From contig JAAEMK010001190.1 of assembly GCA_024225635.1 (NCBI GenBank), positions 1-37,884 of the forward strand: a DNA stretch of 37,884 nucleotides, written 5' to 3'. This document shows, one piece after another, positions 1 to 7,152 of the stretch. Source of the DNA: Desulfobacteraceae bacterium. Its GTDB lineage: Bacteria; Desulfobacterota; Desulfobacteria; Desulfobacterales; Desulfobacteraceae. Each line of letters starts with the position of its first letter. Positions within the stretch are counted from its first letter, which is position 1. The notes beneath the pieces were generated by a model. It had not been told where the DNA came from. It searched no databases and worked only from the letters and a program-made list of their open reading frames with translations. The translations under genes and the position numbers were made by a program.

Positions 1-240
1 GCTATTTCTGGCGATTACATGGATTCATAGACGGTTAGAGTAGTTATAGTGGCTGTAATGGCATATTTTCTTGGATTTAATCCATTTTGCTGCTTTATTT
101 TAAATGTTTGAGTTGTTATTCAAACAAGCGAAATGTGAGATAGAATAGATTGAAGTGAGGATTACCGATGATGATAAATCTTTTGCCGGAACAAATCAAT
201 TATTTTATTGCATCTTTTTGACGGGGAGTTGACCGCTAAA
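1..240. other. Left edge, no recognisable gene
   Basis: I see no supportable gene in this AT-rich stretch. The only start with a plausible ribosome site, an ATG ATG near 168 preceded by GAGG, gives a peptide of about 17 residues before a TGA, with no recognisable motif. The stretch lies beyond the terminator that closes the minus-strand operon. Confidence 0.5.
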
Positions 241-247
241 AAAAATA

Positions 248-282
248 AGACGATCCCCCGCGCTTCGGGCGGGGGACCGTCT
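248..282 (-). terminator. Rho-independent terminator of the murA-comEC operon
   Basis: A 14-bp stem closes a GC-rich hairpin. Read on the minus strand its only non-Watson-Crick pair becomes a G-U wobble, and the hairpin is followed by a run of T (TTATTTTTTTT). It begins about 30 bases after the stop codon of the minus-strand gene at 311-1132, so it most likely ends that transcript. On the plus strand it also has a short T run, so it could work in both directions. Confidence 0.85.
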
Positions 283-310
283 CATTTTTAAAATAAACCG
301 GACAGGGGGA

Positions 311-1132
311 TTATTGCCACATCCTCAGGTAATCGGTCTGGTGTATGACGGGCAGGTAGTAGTCAAGCTCGGGCTGATCCCGGACCATGGAATCCCGGAA
401 CTGAATCCGCTTTCCGCAGAGCCTGTTGTGCCTGTCCACCTTGCGCCGGTACTTCAAATAGTAGACATCGTAGTTTTCACGGTGCTTGGAACTTTTCAGT
501 TCAATATCCCTGAAGTTGTCAAAGGTGTAGCGAAGAAGCTCCTCAAAGGCGGGAAGATAATCCTTCAGGCTCTCTAAGTGGCCGACGACCATGGGATCGG
601 AATAGTATGCTTCCAGGGCAAGGAGGGTGTCAGCCCCCTCTTTTTCCAGAACGCTTCTGTAATCCCGGGTAAAGGCGAGGAACCGTTCAATATCACCCAG
701 GTTTTCGATCCTCCGCATCTGGACCGTGCCGATATAGTTGATGGTCTCTCCAATGCCCGTGCGGGTGGATTCCACCTTGCTCAAGACCTCGAGGTGCTCA
801 ATGGCCTTGTCAAGGGAATGGGTTGACTTCTTCAGTTTTTTGGTCAACTGCACCAACTGTCTTCCCACGGGGGAAAAGTTGGAATACTTGAAATCAATCC
901 TGTCCTGATAGTAGATGTACCCCTCCCCTGCCCCGACCAGGAGGAAGCTCAGGCAGAAAAAGGTCGTAAAAACGCCCCTGAAACTCCGGCTTGCCTTGAA
1001 AAAAAAGTAGGGAGCCGTAACCGGAGCAAGGAGAACCACAAGGGCCCACCATACCGGGGTCTTTTTTCGAAGGGCAAAAATCAGAAACAGGGATGATACC
1101 ACCAACGCATAGGGAAAATAAATATAATACAA
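311..1132 (-). CDS. Membrane-anchored protein of unknown function downstream of comEC
   Basis: Predicted protein of about 273 residues. I chose the TTG at 1132 as start: an AGGAG lies a few bases upstream, inside the last codons of comEC, and translation would restart right after the comEC stop at 1135-1137. The frame also runs further upstream, but only through comEC coding sequence. The N-terminal ~75 residues carry about three hydrophobic segments (LYYIYFPYALVVSSLFLIFA, WWALVVLLAPVTAPYFFF, TTFFCLSFLLVGAG). The remaining ~190 residues are polar, helical and charged, and are probably exposed on one face of the membrane. I recognise no family. Its position as last gene of a murA-comEC transcript says only that it is co-expressed with envelope and DNA-uptake genes. 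Confidence 0.7.
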   Translation of the reverse strand: MYYIYFPYALVVSSLFLIFALRKKTPVWWALVVLLAPVTAPYFFFKASRSFRGVFTTFFCLSFLLVGAGEGYIYYQDRIDFKYSNFSPVGRQLVQLTKKLKKSTHSLDKAIEHLEVLSKVESTRTGIGETINYIGTVQMRRIENLGDIERFLAFTRDYRSVLEKEGADTLLALEAYYSDPMVVGHLESLKDYLPAFEELLRYTFDNFRDIELKSSKHRENYDVYYLKYRRKVDRHNRLCGKRIQFRDSMVRDQPELDYYLPVIHQTDYLRMWQ

Positions 1133-1134
1133 GG

Positions 1135-3423
1135 CTACTCTCCTTTTAAGGTCAACATTCGGCAACCGCTGTCCGTACACAGAATCCGGACAGCCCCTGA
1201 ATGATCGGTCCGAAACAGGTTGCACCCTCTTTTTCTGTATCTTTCAACGACACTTGCATGGGGGAACCCGTACCGGTTTTTCCACCCGCAGGATATAATT
1301 ACACTCTCGGGTGCTACTTGATCAAGGAAAAAATCGGTACTTGAACTGGAACTTCCGTGGTGGGGGGCGATCAGAATGGTGGAAGCCAGCCGGTCACCCC
1401 TTGAAAGCACAAGTGATCGTTCCCCCTGTTCCATGAGATCCCCGGGAAAAAGAATTTCTGTTTTCCCATGGATGAGTTTAACAACAACGGAGTTGTTGTT
1501 GAGATCCCCGGAGGTCGCCCTGCCCTGCTGTCCGGAGGCCAGGGGGTAGAGGAACTCCAGGGAAACGCCCCCGTAATCAAGGCGTTCGAGGCCCGGCACC
1601 GTGTCAATCCGCACACCGCGTTTTTCCACCACGGCCATGAGTTCCCTGTAACTTGCAGACATTCCCCGGTCACTGTTTTTGATGAACCGCCCCACCCTGA
1701 AATTGTCCATGATATAAATAAATCCGTTCATATGGTCGAATTCAGGATGGGTAAGGATCACGGCATCCAGGGTCAAGATCTTCCGCTGCCGGAGAAAGGG
1801 CGCCACAAGATGCTCCCCGGGATCAAAGGTCGATCCCCCGGAGAAACCGCCGGCATCCACAAGCACCCTTTTCCCCCGGGGCAACTCGATCAATGCGGCG
1901 TTCCCCTGGCCCACATCGAGGACAAACACCGACAATTCCCTGTTGAAGAACCGTTGCTTTATCCACACGGCCTCCCTGGCCCCGAAGATCACAGTGGCCG
2001 CAACCATCACCCCAACCCCTGTCCGTTTGCCGCCCTTTACCATGATAAAAACCCCGGCCCAGAAAACGTAATAGCAGCAGATTTCAAGGAGATCCGGGGT
2101 CACGGTACGGGCCCAGAACAGAGGAGTCGAACCGACCCATGCCAGCAGCCGGATACAGGGCGCAAGGATAAATCCCGCCAGGGTCAAAAGAAAACCGGCC
2201 AGGGGTGCAGAAAAAGGGTAGAGAACCAGGGCGGACAGGCCCAGAGGGACGGCCATGAAACCGGCCCCGGGGATGATAACGAAATTTGTGAGGATGCCTG
2301 CAAACGACACCTGATTGAAGTAGTGCATGACCAGGGGCTGGGTCCCAAAGGTGGCACAGGCGGATATCATGGCGAACATCCCGGTTTTACGGAGAAGAGA
2401 CGGCCGGGCAGCCTTTACGCCCTTCCCCGTTTCCCTTGCCAGGGACAATCCCCCGACGATGAAGAGAACGGCAATGAACGACAGCTGAAACGATACTGAA
2501 AAAAGCGATCCCGGTTCCACGAGCAAAATAATGATAAAGGCTGCGGCAAGGGAGTTGAGGGTGTCGGTTTCCTTTTCCATCACATGGGAAGCCGTGACGA
2601 CCACGATCATGATCAGGGCCCTGCGGGTGGAGGCGGAGAACCCGGACAAAAGCGCGTAAAAAACCAGGGGCACAAGGGTGAACACCCCGGCAACCTTGCG
2701 GCTGTACCCGGGAATCAGAAGCCGGTGCCAGAGGGAAAAAAAATAGTTGAACCCGGCAAAGGAGACAAGGGCGACAATGGAGAGATGGAGCCCGGAAATG
2801 GCGAGGATGTGACCGGCGCCGGATCTTGCAAAAACGGCTTTAAGCTCACGGTCGACGGCGCTGCGGTCACCGGTGACAAGCACAGTTAAAACCGATGCGG
2901 CATCCGGGTCCTTCACCGTCTTGGCAATGAAGGATGCAAACCGGTTTCGATAATTATAAACCCGGTTTATCAGGGCAACCGTCCATTCGGGATCACCGGT
3001 CCGGGGCAAGCAGACAAGATCATCCCCCCTGGCCCAGCCGCTGCAATGGATCTTCCTGAACCCCATGTATCTTGTGTAGTCAAAACCGCCGGGATTGTTA
3101 AAATTGCGAATCGGCTTCAACACGGTTGTGCAGCCAATGGCCGCCCCGAACCTGAGATCATGGGAACAGTAATAGATGGAGAGCCTCACCTTGCCCCGGG
3201 CGGGACCGCTCTGCTCCCGGGTCATTCCGGCCCCCTCGACGGCAAGATCGAACCGGACCCTTTTGCCGTTGGGTTCCGGAACCGAAGCGATCCGTCCCTC
3301 GACCCACACCTTCCCCATGCCGCAAAGCCCTGCGACATGATCATGGGGCAGCGCCGGACGAACCAGGGAGGAGATGAGACCATGGCCAAGGACAAAAAAA
3401 AGAGCCGCCGGGACAATTCCCAA
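1135..3423 (-). CDS. comEC: ComEC/Rec2-type DNA internalization channel protein
   Basis: ComEC forms the inner-membrane channel for single-stranded DNA in natural transformation. The N-terminal region is a DUF4131-like extracellular domain. The central competence domain has many hydrophobic segments and the signatures AISGLHLSIVAL and SGFSASTRRALIM. The C-terminal metallo-beta-lactamase-like domain has THPEFDH and a later PHHGSS. The TTG at 3423 is the first conventional start in this frame, but it cuts off a hydrophobic stretch that is normal for the family. The frame stays open up to about 3602 and encodes a plausible first membrane segment (LPPLVLPAIALGCGITAGEA). An ATG with an ideal AGGAG at 3587 lies one base out of frame, so the true start is uncertain. 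It lies directly downstream of murA and 2 bases upstream of the next gene. Confidence 0.88.
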   Translation of the reverse strand: MGIVPAALFFVLGHGLISSLVRPALPHDHVAGLCGMGKVWVEGRIASVPEPNGKRVRFDLAVEGAGMTREQSGPARGKVRLSIYYCSHDLRFGAAIGCTTVLKPIRNFNNPGGFDYTRYMGFRKIHCSGWARGDDLVCLPRTGDPEWTVALINRVYNYRNRFASFIAKTVKDPDAASVLTVLVTGDRSAVDRELKAVFARSGAGHILAISGLHLSIVALVSFAGFNYFFSLWHRLLIPGYSRKVAGVFTLVPLVFYALLSGFSASTRRALIMIVVVTASHVMEKETDTLNSLAAAFIIILLVEPGSLFSVSFQLSFIAVLFIVGGLSLARETGKGVKAARPSLLRKTGMFAMISACATFGTQPLVMHYFNQVSFAGILTNFVIIPGAGFMAVPLGLSALVLYPFSAPLAGFLLTLAGFILAPCIRLLAWVGSTPLFWARTVTPDLLEICCYYVFWAGVFIMVKGGKRTGVGVMVAATVIFGAREAVWIKQRFFNRELSVFVLDVGQGNAALIELPRGKRVLVDAGGFSGGSTFDPGEHLVAPFLRQRKILTLDAVILTHPEFDHMNGFIYIMDNFRVGRFIKNSDRGMSASYRELMAVVEKRGVRIDTVPGLERLDYGGVSLEFLYPLASGQQGRATSGDLNNNSVVVKLIHGKTEILFPGDLMEQGERSLVLSRGDRLASTILIAPHHGSSSSSTDFFLDQVAPESVIISCGWKNRYGFPHASVVERYRKRGCNLFRTDHSGAVRILCTDSGCRMLTLKGE

Positions 3424-3611
3424 CAGCTCTTTTTTGATTATAATTGCACCAAGGGCCAGGATAATGGCGCAACCCAGGCCGGGACAAGGTATTTCGGGAA
3501 ACGCTTCCCCCGCCGTGATACCGCATCCCAGGGCTATGGCCGGAAGAACAAGGGGAGGCAGGCTCCCTGATGTCAGGGTTGTCCCATGTCTTCTCCTGAA
3601 TTATCGAATTA

Positions 3612-4865
3612 TCAGCTGATACGTTTGATGTCTGCTCCCAGTGCCGAAAATTTCTTTTCCAGGGCCTCATACCCCCTGTCGATGTGATAGACACGGTGGA
3701 TGGTGGTTTTCCCGCTGGCAACAAGCCCTGCAATCACAAGGGATGCACTGGCCCTCAGGTCGGAGGCCATCACCTCCGCCCCGGAGAGTTTTTCCACCCC
3801 CCGTACCATGGCGTAGTTTCCCCCTGAAATCGTGATATCGGCTCCCATTCTCTGGAGTTCGTTAACATGCATGAACCTGTTTTCAAATATGGTTTCATGG
3901 ATCACGCTGTTGCCCTGGGCAATGGCCATGAGCACCATGAACTGGGCCTGCATGTCCGTAGGGAATCCGGGATAGGGAAGCGTCTTTATGTCGGTGGCTG
4001 TAATCCTGTTTTCACCCCTCACCCTGACACTCTGGTCAAAGGTCTCCACGGAAGCGCCGGCCTGGCGAAGCTTGTTGATGATGCCGCCCATGTTCTCGGG
4101 CTCACATCCCAGGACCCGGACATCCCCGCCCGTTGCCGCTGCCGCCACCATGAAGGTTCCGGCCTCGATCCTGTCCGGAATCACCTCGATGGCTGCCGGG
4201 TTGAGCCGTTCCACCCCGTTGATGGTGATCACAGCGGTTCCGGCCCCTTTCACATCCGCGCCCATGCGGTTGAGGGCATCGGCCAGGGCGGTGATTTCAG
4301 GCTCCCTGGCGCAGTTTCTCAATACGGTGGTCCCGCTGGCAAGGGTTGCGGTCATCATGAGGTTTTCGGTTCCCGTGACCGTCGGCAGGTCAAAGTAAAT
4401 TTCATTGCCGGTCAATTTGTCGACCCTGGCATCGATGTATCCGTGCTCGATCTCGATGGTCGCCCCAAGGGCCTCAAGCCCCTTAAGATGCATGTCCACG
4501 GGCCTTGCGCCGATGGCGCACCCGCCCGGAAGGGAAACCCTGGCATGGCCGAACCTGGCCAGCAAAGGCCCCAGCACCAGGATGGAGGCACGCATTTTTC
4601 TTACAAGATCGTAGGCCGCCTCAACCTTGTTGATTCCGGACCCGTCGATCCTGACCCGGCCCTCACCCTCCTCGCAGGTGGCCCCAAGGTCCTCGAGCAG
4701 CAGCTTGATACTCCGTATGTCCATAAGATCAGGTACATTGGTGAAATCCGTGGCTCCGTTCACCAGAATGGATGATGCAAGCAGGGGAAGAGCCGCATTT
4801 TTCGCACCACTGATACATACCTCTCCTGCCAACCTGTTTCCGCCGTTTATCTCTATCTTATCCAT
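3612..4865 (-). CDS. murA: UDP-N-acetylglucosamine 1-carboxyvinyltransferase
   Basis: MurA transfers enolpyruvate from PEP to UDP-GlcNAc, the first committed step of peptidoglycan synthesis in the cytoplasm. At 417 residues it has the usual length. It begins MDKIEINGG, has the substrate-binding Lys22 in [10 protein letters not shown], and has the catalytic and fosfomycin-target Cys at about residue 116 in [14 protein letters not shown]. Later family motifs such as [11 protein letters not shown] and [10 protein letters not shown] are intact. The ATG at 4865 has no strong ribosome site but matches the family N-terminus. The 100-base gap upstream, to mtgA, must hold its promoter, although I see no convincing consensus. 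It is followed by comEC after about 25 bases. Confidence 0.97.
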   Translation of the reverse strand: MDKIEINGGNRLAGEVCISGAKNAALPLLASSILVNGATDFTNVPDLMDIRSIKLLLEDLGATCEEGEGRVRIDGSGINKVEAAYDLVRKMRASILVLGPLLARFGHARVSLPGGCAIGARPVDMHLKGLEALGATIEIEHGYIDARVDKLTGNEIYFDLPTVTGTENLMMTATLASGTTVLRNCAREPEITALADALNRMGADVKGAGTAVITINGVERLNPAAIEVIPDRIEAGTFMVAAAATGGDVRVLGCEPENMGGIINKLRQAGASVETFDQSVRVRGENRITATDIKTLPYPGFPTDMQAQFMVLMAIAQGNSVIHETIFENRFMHVNELQRMGADITISGGNYAMVRGVEKLSGAEVMASDLRASASLVIAGLVASGKTTIHRVYHIDRGYEALEKKFSALGADIKRIS

Positions 4866-4965
4866 CTATAATTTAAACCAATCTTTTCTTATTAAGGTAT
4901 ATTTACGAAATGCCTGTTTATGGCTGGGCAGAATATATCAACCCTCCAAAAATTGCAATGATGGA

Positions 4966-5631
4966 TTACAGCAGGGGCATGGCTTTCAGATCCCTGAGGA
5001 TTCGCCGCTGCCTCGCCTTGAGATAGGAGCTGGGCCGCTTGACGGACCACGCATGGGGACTCGGAAGAATGGCGGTCATCAGTGCGGCCTGGCCGGGGGT
5101 CAGGTCACCCGCACTGCAGGAGAAATAGCGGTTTGCCGCAGCCTCGGCCCCCACGATCCCGACGCCCCAGTCAACCGTATTGAGATAAATTTCCAGAATT
5201 CTGTGCTTGTCCCAACAGCATTCCATGAGGACCGTATAATAGGCTTCAACGAGCTTTCGGCCAACGGTCCTGCTGTGCAGAAGGAACACGGACCGGGCCG
5301 CCTGCATGGTGATGGTGCTGGCTCCACGGATCTTGCGCTTGGCCCTCACATCCTTTACCACCTGCCGGATTTCGGTAAAATCAAATCCATGGTGAAATAG
5401 AAAGCGCTGGTCCTCGGCGGCAATCACCGCCCTGCGCAAATGGGGAGAGATCTCGTCCAGGTCCCGCCACAAATATGAAGCGGAACGGTGGGGTTTCTTC
5501 TCCATGCGGTGCCGGGCCTTTTCCCAGGCCATGGTCATGGTGCAGGGAGGATTCGTGAATCTCAGCACCAGCACCTGGAGCAGGGAAACGCCGAACAGCA
5601 GGACCAGAAGCGCCAGCAGAATTTTTTTCAC
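4966..5631 (-). CDS. mtgA: Monofunctional biosynthetic peptidoglycan transglycosylase
   Basis: Glycosyltransferase family 51 enzyme that polymerises lipid II into glycan strands at the outer face of the inner membrane. It has 221 residues, the usual MtgA length, with one N-terminal membrane anchor (about residues 3-22). The catalytic Glu lies in AVIAAEDQRFLFHHGFD (about Glu73). The second motif is RGASTITMQAARSVFL, followed by GRKLVEAYY and EIYLNTVDWGVGIVGAEAAA. No transpeptidase domain follows. The start is a GTG at 5631 that overlaps the stop of yheU by four bases (GTGA), so the two genes are translationally coupled. Confidence 0.93.
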   Translation of the reverse strand: MKKILLALLVLLFGVSLLQVLVLRFTNPPCTMTMAWEKARHRMEKKPHRSASYLWRDLDEISPHLRRAVIAAEDQRFLFHHGFDFTEIRQVVKDVRAKRKIRGASTITMQAARSVFLLHSRTVGRKLVEAYYTVLMECCWDKHRILEIYLNTVDWGVGIVGAEAAANRYFSCSAGDLTPGQAALMTAILPSPHAWSVKRPSSYLKARQRRILRDLKAMPLL

Positions 5632-5870
5632 CCCCCCAGCCCCTTTACCCTGGGATCATCTTTATGAAAAATGTTGCAGGTCTGTGAAGCTTCATCAAAC
5701 ACAATGAACGCATTTCCCGACTTGAGTTGCTGGTACACCTGGGACAACTTCGTCTCCAGGCTCAACTCAACCGCTCCGTAATCCGTGCTCTCCCGTGTCA
5801 CAAACTCTTCCACAAGCCCCGAAAGCGCTTCGGGACTCAGCTGATCGTAGGGAATCTTAACAACCGCCAT
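5628..5870 (-). CDS. yheU: YheU family (UPF0270) small protein
   Basis: Small conserved protein of 80 residues, usual for the YheU family, whose function is unknown. Family features seen are IPYDQLSPEALSGLVEEFV, TRESTDYG, a central charged helix and FIVFDEASQTCNI near the end. The ATG at 5870 is preceded by AAGGAG with 5-base spacing, which makes it the better start than the upstream in-frame ATG at 5921. The gene overlaps mtgA by four bases and is the first gene of that pair. Confidence 0.88.
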   Translation of the reverse strand: MAVVKIPYDQLSPEALSGLVEEFVTRESTDYGAVELSLETKLSQVYQQLKSGNAFIVFDEASQTCNIFHKDDPRVKGLGG

Positions 5871-5968
5871 CAGTCTCCTTTTCAAACCAGGTCCAATGTT
5901 AAATTGTCTCCTAAAAAGCACAGAACCGCCCTAAAATCAAGAAAGATAAGGTAAACGCCCATAAAATT

Positions 5969-7027
5969 TCATGTTAAACAAACCGGAATTTCCGGATGCC
6001 GGTTTGTTTGCCCGGATTCCGGAAAAGAGGCCGTTGGGCATTCTGTGGCACACACCTGCGGGTCGGTCATGTGCCTGATGTCTGAAATATGCTCAAAAAA
6101 GCTCCCAAAAGCGTATTTTGCCGGATGTTCTTCCTTCAGATTCATCTGCCGGATGCCGTCCTTGGGGTGAAGATTCAAAAGACCGGTTAGCATATAGGGA
6201 ATGGTGTAGCCCCATTCCACTGTCTGCTTCAGCGGGAGGATATGCTCTCCGATCACATCCAGCAGAGGGCGGATATCCATGCCCGGTTTATCAAGGCTTC
6301 CCACCAGAAGTTCCAGGGGACAATTTCCTGCGGCCCTTCCCATGCCGTAGAGGGTGGCATCCAGATATAACGCACCTTTTTCCGCAGCCCTGAGGGTGTT
6401 TGAAAAGGCAAGCTGCTGCTGATTGTGGCAGTGTATTCCAATGTCCGTGTCTCCGAGATGCTCCCGGAACAACTTCATATAATGGTCAATATGCCGGGGA
6501 TGGAATGAACCGAAACTGTCCACAATATAGCAGCCCGCCGTCCGGGTTTCCGATTTGATTTTCTCCAGGGCCCGGATCAGGTCGTCATCCCGGACATGGG
6601 AAATGGCCATGATATTGATAAATGTGGTGTATCCTTTATCCGTGGCTGTATTGGCAAGGTGGACGGCCTTCTCCAGGTCCCGGACATAGGTGGCGACGCG
6701 GACGATGTCGATCACGCTGTTTTCCCGGGGAAGAAGATCCCGGGCCAGGGCCTTGTGGGCATCCTGCATCACGGCGATCTTCATTTGGGTTTCAATGCCC
6801 GAGACAACCTTGCGCAGTATCTCATCGTCACAGAACCGCCAGGGACCGTATTGATCGTTTCCCAGTAATTTTCGGCTGTTTTTATATCCCAGCTCAATAA
6901 TATCAATTCCGGCGGATGCAGCGGCCTTGTAGACCTGACGCACTGTTTCCAAAGAAAAACAGGAATCGTTGATCAGTCCTCCGTCCCGAATGGTGCAGTC
7001 GCATATTTTTAACTTGGATTTTTTCAT
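5969..7027 (-). CDS. DRE-TIM metallolyase family aldolase-like enzyme, last gene of the siderophore operon
   Basis: A 352-residue TIM-barrel protein of the HMG-CoA-lyase/4-hydroxy-2-oxovalerate aldolase superfamily. The N-terminal signature ICDCTIRDGG supplies the catalytic Arg and metal-binding Asp. The metal-binding HxH is in IGIHCHNQQQLAFSN and the usual glycine loop is GMGRAAGNCPLELL. These enzymes use a divalent metal to make or break C-C bonds next to a carbonyl. No second catalytic domain is present. I chose the ATG at 7027 because AAAGGAGA lies upstream, and the in-frame extension to 7129 is low-complexity. It follows the salicylate enzyme by 125 bases. No such enzyme is part of the known yersiniabactin or pyochelin pathways, so its substrate is unknown. 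Confidence 0.78.
   Translation of the reverse strand: MKKSKLKICDCTIRDGGLINDSCFSLETVRQVYKAAASAGIDIIELGYKNSRKLLGNDQYGPWRFCDDEILRKVVSGIETQMKIAVMQDAHKALARDLLPRENSVIDIVRVATYVRDLEKAVHLANTATDKGYTTFINIMAISHVRDDDLIRALEKIKSETRTAGCYIVDSFGSFHPRHIDHYMKLFREHLGDTDIGIHCHNQQQLAFSNTLRAAEKGALYLDATLYGMGRAAGNCPLELLVGSLDKPGMDIRPLLDVIGEHILPLKQTVEWGYTIPYMLTGLLNLHPKDGIRQMNLKEEHPAKYAFGSFFEHISDIRHMTDPQVCATECPTASFPESGQTNRHPEIPVCLT
5976..6009 (-). terminator. Hairpin at the 3' end of the siderophore operon
   Basis: An 11-bp perfect stem (AAACAAACCGG / CCGGTTTGTTT) overlaps the last codons of the aldolase-like gene and is followed on the minus strand by an A/T-rich stretch without a clean T run. It probably terminates or protects the long siderophore transcript. 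Confidence 0.5.
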
Positions 7028-7152
7028 AGGGGGGGGCTCTCCTTTGTAAGGGTACTTTTGGGGAATTAAGCATTTCCGAATTTGATAATTTGATATTTTT
7101 AATGAATTGCGGGAATTCAGAAAAATCAATGATGGTTTTGATCATGGATACT

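Noticed and set aside
168-221. Tiny ORF with plausible ribosome site at the left edge
   Set aside because: Only about 17 codons, with no recognisable sequence or context.
1468-2499. Long plus-strand open frame of 343 codons
   Set aside because: It lies wholly antisense to comEC, has no ribosome site or family features, and is rich in His/Gly/Pro as expected for a mirror frame.
3867-4775. Plus-strand open frame of 302 codons opposite murA
   Set aside because: murA is unambiguous on the minus strand, and the antisense frame shows no protein-like motifs.
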